A DNA stretch of 40,964 nucleotides from a virus. Numbering within the stretch: position 1 is the first letter of the stretch; each line of letters begins with the position of its first letter. The notes under the pieces are model-generated. The model ran no database searches and was not told the DNA's origin. It saw nothing but the letters and a program-made list of their open reading frames with translations. Where the stretch lies: IMG/VR virus record IMGVR_UViG_3300031576_000142, positions 1 to 40,964 of that record; one strand, given 5' to 3'. This document shows positions 36,201 to 40,964 of the stretch, one piece after another. Made by a program: the position numbers and the translations under genes.

Positions 36201-37860
36201 CTGCCTCACGAATGAGGTTAATCATGGTGGGATCTGCCGGCTCACCAGTAAGGACACGCAACCGCACGATATCTCGACCCATGGAGCGCACAAAAAACGG
36301 TATCCGTTCCGGGGGTAGTTCATCTAAGTTTTGGGAGAGGAATTCTGATGTGCGCCCAAGAATGGTTCTGGCGTTGGTAATCGCCCTTGCCGCATCCCCG
36401 CCCTCTTCGGAAAGGACGGCATCCATCGTAGATGGACCCTTGACAATCCCAGCTGCGGCTGTTACACTCTCGGGCGATGGGTCTAATAAAAGATCGGCTA
36501 GCGGCCTTTCTGGCCTCGCGGGAGTTTCAGGAACTACCGCTAGAGGCTGCTGTGGAGCGCTGGGAGCAACTTCGGCGCGAACCGCTGGCTGCGGAATTGG
36601 CTCAGGAACTGGCTCGCGCAAACGGATCCCAAGTCTATCAAGGGCCATCTTCAAATCTGCCGTCCTAGTCGCCCCTGGCCTCAATTTCGCCTCGATCTGA
36701 TATTCTGCGCTCAGGTTGTTGGTGAACCGCCTAAGTTGAACGTCGCTTAGAACCCCCTGCCTGGCCATCTGGACCAAGATTCCCAGCTTCGTAGGATCCT
36801 TCACGCTGACATTCAGGGCCCCCTTGTGGGTGAGCTCCCTAGCAAGCCTCTTGGTAATCCTGGGGGTTGCCTGAGGGGCGGCAGGAGCCGTAGGGATGGG
36901 CCTGGAAGGCGCTGGGACTGGCCTACCAAGGCCTAAACGCCTCTCTAGGGCACCCAAAGCCTCTCCTGGCTCTGTCTGTACCCTGATTTCCCCCAGTTGT
37001 GGGCTGAAAACGGTCCTGTAGGTGGGTCTGACAGGCCTCATGGTGAAACCAGGCCCCTCAACGGGGGGTTTTGGAGCTGGCAAGGCCAGCCTGCGGGGTG
37101 GGGCTGGCAAAGCTGGCTGTATTGGGGGGCGCTGGGCCTGCCGTGCCTGGCTTACCATTTCCTGCTCAGTGATGATTCTGGGCCTGAAGCGCCTTGCAAC
37201 CGCGCCTACGCCGGCCGATATGGCCCCTCCAAGGGCGGCGCCAGTAGCAGCCGCACCTCCCAGGGCTTCTGGCTCACGCAAGGCCTCTCCCCTGGTCTCG
37301 CCAACTAGCCTGGCTGGGCCGTAGATACCTCCAGCTACGGCTTGAGTAAGGTTCTCTGGGGTCAGGAATCGTGCCCCGAACCGTGCTGCGGCAGCTCTGG
37401 CTGATGGTGGAAGAGAAGCGATCTGACGGGCAAATATCTGGGCCAGCCTTGGCGCTGCTGAACGGATTGCCCCAGCGATCGGTGCGGCAGCCCTAAGCAA
37501 TGGGACCCCGCTTGGTAGCCCGCCTACAATCTCGCCAGCGAAACGGGCAGCCCCAGGCTTGCTGATAAGCGGGGGCTCGGGAACCCCGGTTTCGGTGCCA
37601 GTGATGCCTAGGGTGGCCCCTCTTGTAAGGCCTTCCAGGAATTGGGCCGTAGGTTCAGTTGGGAGTTGGCCAAAAACTCCTTCTGCTGGTGCGGGTGTGG
37701 GTGTGGTATCCCGAAAGAACTGTCCGCGGACTTGCCCTAGCTGCTCGGGCGGGACATTCGGGGCAATGCTTTCGTTGAAGTAATTGAGCCGGATGCGGTC
37801 CTTCCTGACTTGTGGAAGGGCCTGGTACTCAGTGTCCCTCTCAATCTCATCCCAGCTCAT
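33250..37860 (-). CDS. Very large internal virion / polyvalent-type protein, 1536 aa
   Basis: The N-terminus 'MSWDEIERDTEYQALPQVRK' is followed by long Pro/Ala-rich linkers, then helical and coiled regions to about residue 950. The C-terminal third is compact and hydrophobic ('FRLNLFSPFSWTLDFLGNAAE', 'GGGFRTAQGTFTRRG', 'ARIDAMRNFLDNPPAEAI'). This resembles the 'large polyvalent protein' type of phage proteins carried in the virion and ejected with DNA. I see no transglycosylase or other catalytic signature. It is the last gene of the late operon and overlaps the previous gene by ATGA. I infer an ejection protein (a functional analogue of T7 gp16). Confidence 0.7.
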   Translation of the reverse strand: MSWDEIERDTEYQALPQVRKDRIRLNYFNESIAPNVPPEQLGQVRGQFFRDTTPTPAPAEGVFGQLPTEPTAQFLEGLTRGATLGITGTETGVPEPPLISKPGAARFAGEIVGGLPSGVPLLRAAAPIAGAIRSAAPRLAQIFARQIASLPPSARAAAARFGARFLTPENLTQAVAGGIYGPARLVGETRGEALREPEALGGAAATGAALGGAISAGVGAVARRFRPRIITEQEMVSQARQAQRPPIQPALPAPPRRLALPAPKPPVEGPGFTMRPVRPTYRTVFSPQLGEIRVQTEPGEALGALERRLGLGRPVPAPSRPIPTAPAAPQATPRITKRLARELTHKGALNVSVKDPTKLGILVQMARQGVLSDVQLRRFTNNLSAEYQIEAKLRPGATRTADLKMALDRLGIRLREPVPEPIPQPAVRAEVAPSAPQQPLAVVPETPARPERPLADLLLDPSPESVTAAAGIVKGPSTMDAVLSEEGGDAARAITNARTILGRTSEFLSQNLDELPPERIPFFVRSMGRDIVRLRVLTGEPADPTMINLIREAEARMATPRVPLPAAAPTAEALEAQAGRPLWQMTPEEFRQRFPEADIGLHRESIAEALRTNKPIQPSIAEAYPEVLEQERTIFETKRGRAELKAAEFSDTPISDMLRRFGLSRTKAEASNQLGDLQLANEKGLVKAKGGLGISEATELAYTEGLIPENNDTLFLNALDEELRTGKPMFGRVSPEFRAGESGAAEIPEFLKSIGRRLGLIREEAPAAAPQLPTTEQLRARVEETRKSVEGAVQQLDRLNARAKIAVEQTATIEATGTLAKEVRPEFRKGGAPVSEADLKAFKLSANEAKKGMAQIVAAAREMERLKSELAGKADALSANAASLISDSMENAVRRLNQAVEEANVQRFVANRILKSYDGPIPKDVIETMRTQGVLLNGLRDVQAKVPITTNIIESIQNWGNLTPKQRFQFTKDLVDQFRLNLFSPFSWTLDFLGNAAELTAQAVGGAGHDIVYLRHGKLSLPASQGLIHAIRSRLAARGAPILPTAEEGLGTTIGGEIIGGGFRTAQGTFTRRGNVLSSFYDYLIGTPLYAKGAIDAEAKRLGAVTYLHRAAIIAADKAGLRGAARIDAMRNFLDNPPAEAIQEAVIYGQKAGFSRPLGGSIERLANSPVTQLVLDAFPRWGFQFTQWSAEMLGYNRQLMSRLANKTATPEMVGEYMAKTATGWGGLYLIDKVLYDRVDFNSMEYVHPNGDRTRLSSREPLPTALLFLAAIHGDQNKALAALKFSSIPGAKFIGGEGGMLLSVLQQFQRAARSRDISPRRMSDEFTDVLNRAIPGQAMLGLLKTLIDPIVRRGAGAGLPGISKRLPPVIEPTTGEPLAPKIRIPGTAVEIPSVLGTPFPGATRVLNPVQKLLFRYGTPIFRGPRTSILGVPSSELPETFRDEWLVELGRQRQRILGPLAGDKKKLERLGSMEFADARALIADLDSSAAAIASSIVAKRHKLRPLISRPLSGAEQALPEAFIRKARELRAKEKRQSP

Positions 37861-38618
37861 CTAGGGGGGCGGTCGAACTGCCTCCATGAAGGACCTGCGC
37901 CAGCCCCGCCGCCAGCGGCAGGAGGGGGAGAGGCAAGTGGCGGTCTGCTCCGCGCCGCCCTTAGTGCTTGAAATGTCATGCTGACTCGACTCTGGAACTC
38001 ATCGGGGTCAACAAGCCCAGCTTGCACAAGCCGATCCTTGGAAACAAGATCAACGGCATCACCAAACAGTCTGGGGTCCTCGCTCTGTAGAGCTTGCAGA
38101 GCCGCCGTGCGTTCTTTGATCCTTTGCGCTCTCAAGCCCTCAAGCTCTTTACGTCCTGCCTGCTCACGCTCTTCCTGCCGGATCCTGAAGGGCTCCTTAA
38201 TCTCTTCACCAAGCCTGGCTTTGAGCACATCTTGAAGCAATTCTTTCTGACCTCCACCCTCGTGGCGCCTGGCTTCCAAGTCCTCTGCAACGCTAGCCCC
38301 GGTCCCTGTTAGGCCTCCGACAAGTCCACCTAGGAGCGGGTCATACTGAGCTCCTGCTGGGGTGGCTTGGGCACCGCGGCCAAAACCTATAAGTGCCCTT
38401 CCGATGGCTTCTCGGACTGGGGAGGGCTGCGGCTGTTGGCCATAAAGACGATTGATTAGGCTATCAAGATCATTTGGCTGTGAAGGTCCTGCGGCAGGAG
38501 TGGGGATGGCGGGGCCTTCTGGGAAATCAAGGCCGGTCATGGCCCCAGTAAGCGCCTCCTGCCTTGGTCCTAGAAGCCTGGCCCTGCGCCGCAATGCTTC
38601 TTCGATTGGTGATGCCAT
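37857..38618 (-). CDS. Internal virion-type protein, 253 aa
   Basis: ATG 38618 (MASPIEEALRRRARLLG) with GAGGGGG upstream, one base after the previous stop. Middle: 'FGRGAQATPAGAQYDPLLGGLVGGL' (Gly/Ala-rich, possibly membrane-active), then a highly charged long helix ('EIKEPFRIRQEEREQAGRKE'), then a Pro/Gly tail. Fits a podovirus ejection protein, working with the 1536-aa and 158-aa neighbours. Confidence 0.65.
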   Translation of the reverse strand: MASPIEEALRRRARLLGPRQEALTGAMTGLDFPEGPAIPTPAAGPSQPNDLDSLINRLYGQQPQPSPVREAIGRALIGFGRGAQATPAGAQYDPLLGGLVGGLTGTGASVAEDLEARRHEGGGQKELLQDVLKARLGEEIKEPFRIRQEEREQAGRKELEGLRAQRIKERTAALQALQSEDPRLFGDAVDLVSKDRLVQAGLVDPDEFQSRVSMTFQALRAARSRPPLASPPPAAGGGAGAGPSWRQFDRPPR

Positions 38619-38619
38619 C

Positions 38620-39096
38620 TTAGCCCCCTCGCAAGAAGATGTTGGTGGCACCGCCGCCAGCTCTTCCAGCGCCGCCTCTCGATAGAGCTCCGCCGCCAAT
38701 GGAGCCTATAGCGCCTATCCCGCCGCCGATAAGTTGGCCGATAAGCTGTTGGCGTCCTAGACGCCGCTGGAGGGATTCCTGAAGCTCGAACTGCCGCGGT
38801 AGCATTTCGCGCTGGAAAGCCATTTCCTGGGTCCGCCTGCGATCTTCGATGTTCTCCAGGGCCTGCCGCAAAGCAAAGTCTCCAACCAATCCGGCTTCTG
38901 CCTCGGCTTCTCCGCGGCCCAAGGCTTCCTCTGGAATGGCAGACACGCCGGAAGTCCGTACCCCTCGCGTGGCTAGACCTTGGGCAAGCTGGCCCCTTCG
39001 GGCGGCTGCCCCAAGCCCCAGTCTCCGAATGGCGGCTTGAAAGGCCGGCTCAAACTCTCCAGCGGCTTTGAACCCGAACGCCTGTCCATTGGGCAT
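38620..39096 (-). CDS. Small internal virion / ejection-type protein, 158 aa
   Basis: ATG 39096 with AGGAG upstream. Helical N-terminal two thirds with Ala/Arg/Gln/Glu bias ('RRTQEMAFQREMLPRQFELQE') and a strongly Gly-rich hydrophobic C-terminus ('IGGGIGAIGSIGGGALSRGG'). This layout recalls podovirus internal proteins that insert into the host envelope during DNA entry (T7 gp14, P22 gp7 in role). Confidence 0.65.
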   Translation of the reverse strand: MPNGQAFGFKAAGEFEPAFQAAIRRLGLGAAARRGQLAQGLATRGVRTSGVSAIPEEALGRGEAEAEAGLVGDFALRQALENIEDRRRTQEMAFQREMLPRQFELQESLQRRLGRQQLIGQLIGGGIGAIGSIGGGALSRGGAGRAGGGATNIFLRGG

Positions 39097-39105
39097 ACTA
39101 TTCTC

Positions 39106-39327
39106 CTAGGCTGGCACCGTAGCAACCCTAAACAGCGCCGTGCCGATCTTGGTATAAATATAAACCGTGCCCGATATCTGCGCTATGACAAAGCCGTTCT
39201 CTGGGACTTCCGCTGCGAATGGGGCCCGATCAAACTTCCGATGGCCCACTGTCTGACTTTCTCTTTGCAAGCGCTCTACAACCGTCTGGATGCCAGGTGC
39301 CGTGTCTGCTGGCAGCTTAGAGCTCAT
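39106..39327 (-). CDS. Small hypothetical structural protein, 73 aa
   Basis: ATG 39327 by ATGA overlap with the 1041-aa gene. 'MSSKLPADTAPGIQTVVERL', then beta-rich 'GFVIAQISGTVYIYTKIGTA'. It lies between the large structural protein and ejection-type proteins in the late operon. No family is recognised. Confidence 0.65.
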   Translation of the reverse strand: MSSKLPADTAPGIQTVVERLQRESQTVGHRKFDRAPFAAEVPENGFVIAQISGTVYIYTKIGTALFRVATVPA

Positions 39328-40964
39328 GGCTGCGGCCCCCGGATGTTGTAATAGATAGTCTCTCCGCGCAAGGCCATGTCTTGATCCAAGACGGAATTTC
39401 GGTAGCGCCTCTGGAATCTCTTGGCCACTGTGGCGGCCGGGTGATTCGCCCGGATGTCGCTGCCCAGGCCATCTAGGGTGATGGTCCTCAAGTTCCCGAA
39501 GGCTGTATCCGTCTGCCGCTTTAGGTAGGTGTCCAGCGTGGCCTGAATTGAGCCGACATGGACATAGCCGTACCGTAGGTCCTTGCGAAGTTCCTCATGT
39601 CCGAAGGTCTCTTCCCGGGTGTCCAGGAAAGCGTCAATGGCCGCGGTCAGGTCGCGGAAAAAGCCGGATACGTCAAGCTCCAGTATCCCGCTGTTCTCGG
39701 AACTGAACCCGATCAGGGCCCCCTTGAAGTGGATCATGAAGTTTAGCTTCATGCCGGAATACTTCATCCAAGCCTCATTGCGATCACTGACTATGACAAG
39801 ATCGTTGGCAGCGGAACTCCCAATAGCGCAGGCCGTCATGTGCCGGCCTTTGTGAACAACGGAAGCCAGCGGAAGAATACTTGCGTCCCCTTCCACCCAT
39901 TGAAGCAGAGCGGCATCAAGATCGGGCAGTTGGCCATCGGAAGCCGGGCCAAGTTCAATCTTGAGTTGTGCCCAGCGCGTCGTGGGTGGGCTCCCATCAG
40001 CCAGGATGGTGCCTATGTTGTTGCCGGATGCGATGGAAACAAACGCCGCCCAGTCTACCTCGGCAGGAGTTGTAAGTCCCGTGAAACGCCGAATCTTTAT
40101 TGTGAGATCGGAGCCTGCTGGTTGGGTAATGGTGGCCAAGAACTCTCGCCAGGATGTGATGCTTGAGCCTATGAAAATGGGCTGCGTGAGCCAGAGGGCG
40201 CCTGTGACAAAAGAATCTACAGATGGTCCCTGGTGGAGATCTGGGGAAGCCAGAGCCAATTTCAAGCGTTGATAGCGTTTTACCAAAGATGTTGGTATTG
40301 AACCATTGGATACGCTCATAAACCCGGCCGCATCAACGCCAGTGGTAAAATCAGACGAATCCGCGGTCCATGACGAAATCCCCACCGATCCGCCAAGAAG
40401 TGTGGAGGAATGGAAAACACGGCGCAGGGCATCCGGGACTCGGGTGTAGTCTTGCTGTAGCGTGATCTCACCTGATGTCGGAAGAATGTTGGGTAAAGCC
40501 GTAGGAGACACCTTCCCGCCAAAACTAGAAAGGCTGTCGCCCTTGAAATCGGAGTGATAATGAACAAAGTCGAATTCGGAAACCGTCCCGGGGCCAAGCT
40601 GAACAAGATCATTTATGCTGATCGGGAATCCTAACCCGAACTTGACGAAAGTGCTTGACGTGCTACCAGCATTCCCGCTATGCACCAACACCCCATCCAC
40701 CCAGAGCTTAAAGGTGCCGTTGGCCTTCAAGAGAAGATGGAATGTACGGAAATCGTTTACATCGGAACTGACGGTTATATCGTTGGAGGATTCTCCAATC
40801 ACTCTGATTACTGTGGGAGCATTGGTAGCCGATGTTACCACAACGCCTTTATTCCCATTCGCTATGCCGAAGAAATAGCTCTTCCTGGCCCGGACAGTCA
40901 GGAATGTGTCTTTGGTCGATTCGGGATCATCGGTCCTGCTGTATTGCCTGAATCCTCCAGTGGC
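39324..40964 (-). CDS. Large virion structural protein, C-terminal part (continues from 1-1714)
   Basis: The same gene as at 1-1714, read across the circular junction; total about 1041 residues ending at 39324. Just after the junction is 'LLLKANGTFKLWVDGVLVHSG', a pattern of LamG/concanavalin-like jelly-roll domains that often bind sugars. The C-terminal part ('AAIDAFLDTREETFGHEE', 'FGNLRTITLDGLG') may form the particle-facing module. A codon in the overlap is Val here and Met in the left copy. I infer a tail or receptor-contact protein. Confidence 0.85.
   Translation of the reverse strand, partial: ATGGFRQYSRTDDPESTKDTFLTVRARKSYFFGIANGNKGVVVTSATNAPTVIRVIGESSNDITVSSDVNDFRTFHLLLKANGTFKLWVDGVLVHSGNAGSTSSTFVKFGLGFPISINDLVQLGPGTVSEFDFVHYHSDFKGDSLSSFGGKVSPTALPNILPTSGEITLQQDYTRVPDALRRVFHSSTLLGGSVGISSWTADSSDFTTGVDAAGFMSVSNGSIPTSLVKRYQRLKLALASPDLHQGPSVDSFVTGALWLTQPIFIGSSITSWREFLATITQPAGSDLTIKIRRFTGLTTPAEVDWAAFVSIASGNNIGTILADGSPPTTRWAQLKIELGPASDGQLPDLDAALLQWVEGDASILPLASVVHKGRHMTACAIGSSAANDLVIVSDRNEAWMKYSGMKLNFMIHFKGALIGFSSENSGILELDVSGFFRDLTAAIDAFLDTREETFGHEELRKDLRYGYVHVGSIQATLDTYLKRQTDTAFGNLRTITLDGLGSDIRANHPAATVAKRFQRRYRNSVLDQDMALRGETIYYNIRGPQP
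40736..40964. repeat. Right copy of terminal redundancy
   Basis: This is the same 229-base segment as at 1-229, with C at 40841 instead of T. In the minus-strand gene crossing it, the codon is GTG (Val) here and ATG (Met) in the left copy. That is either a real variant in the population or a base-call error. Confidence 0.95.

Overview
The window is one complete circular viral genome, linearised at an arbitrary point. Bases 1-229 recur at 40736-40964 with a single mismatch (T106 versus C40841), so the replicon is about 40,735 bp. It encodes small and large terminase, portal, scaffold, major capsid protein, a head-tail adaptor, large internal virion or ejection-type proteins, fibre-like proteins and a lysis cassette. 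I see no tail tube, sheath or tape measure, which suggests a short-tailed (podovirus-like) virus of bacteria. Promoters are sigma70-like (TTGACA / TATAAT), Shine-Dalgarno sites are GGAGG-like and coding DNA is GC-rich. A tyrosine recombinase suggests it can integrate or resolve multimers, but no repressor is recognisable. The host cannot be named with confidence. The 'SSVTLQGN-FNGANQLV' fibre repeats remind me of proteins from Elusimicrobiota or Omnitrophota metagenomes, which is only a weak hint.

Layout: nearly everything is transcribed leftward (minus strand). The late operon starts at a promoter near 16850 and passes through a structured leader ending in an intrinsic terminator. It then reads two small basic proteins, terminases, portal, scaffold, capsid, adaptor, two fibre-like proteins, lysis genes and a 1041-residue structural protein that crosses the circle junction. 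It ends, via 39.3-33.25 kb, with the ejection-type proteins, covering about 24 kb in one unit. The recombination operon (33.1-30.3 kb) holds a zinc-ribbon protein, a candidate annealing protein, a small CxxC protein and a Cas4-like nuclease. The interval 30.3-29.67 kb has no convincing gene and looks like a large structured RNA with its own strong promoter. An accessory operon (29.66-24.3 kb) has many tiny translationally coupled genes, a C5-cytosine methyltransferase and a second methyltransferase broken at a C9 tract. A further operon (24.2-20.6 kb) carries zinc-finger proteins, a nuclease-like protein, a GroES-like co-chaperonin and the integrase, and ends in an intrinsic terminator. The only rightward unit (18.5-20.5 kb) carries a DUF932 protein and small genes.

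The most unusual feature is a repeated RNA architecture. Just downstream of strong promoters at 30.3, 33.2, 24.2 (minus) and 18.5 kb (plus), the leader contains two stems interleaved as A-B-A'-B', mostly perfect and 9-13 bp long, i.e. an H-type pseudoknot. The sequences differ but the layout is the same. At 24.2 kb the second stem is followed by a U-rich tract like a terminator, and the late leader at 16.8 kb also ends in a terminator. This suggests an RNA-based control system, such as RNA-mediated antitermination or attenuation, that sets which operons are read. The 30.3 kb pseudoknot also forms the 5' end of the candidate roughly 630-nt RNA, which has many local helices and a tRNA-like acceptor plus T-arm.
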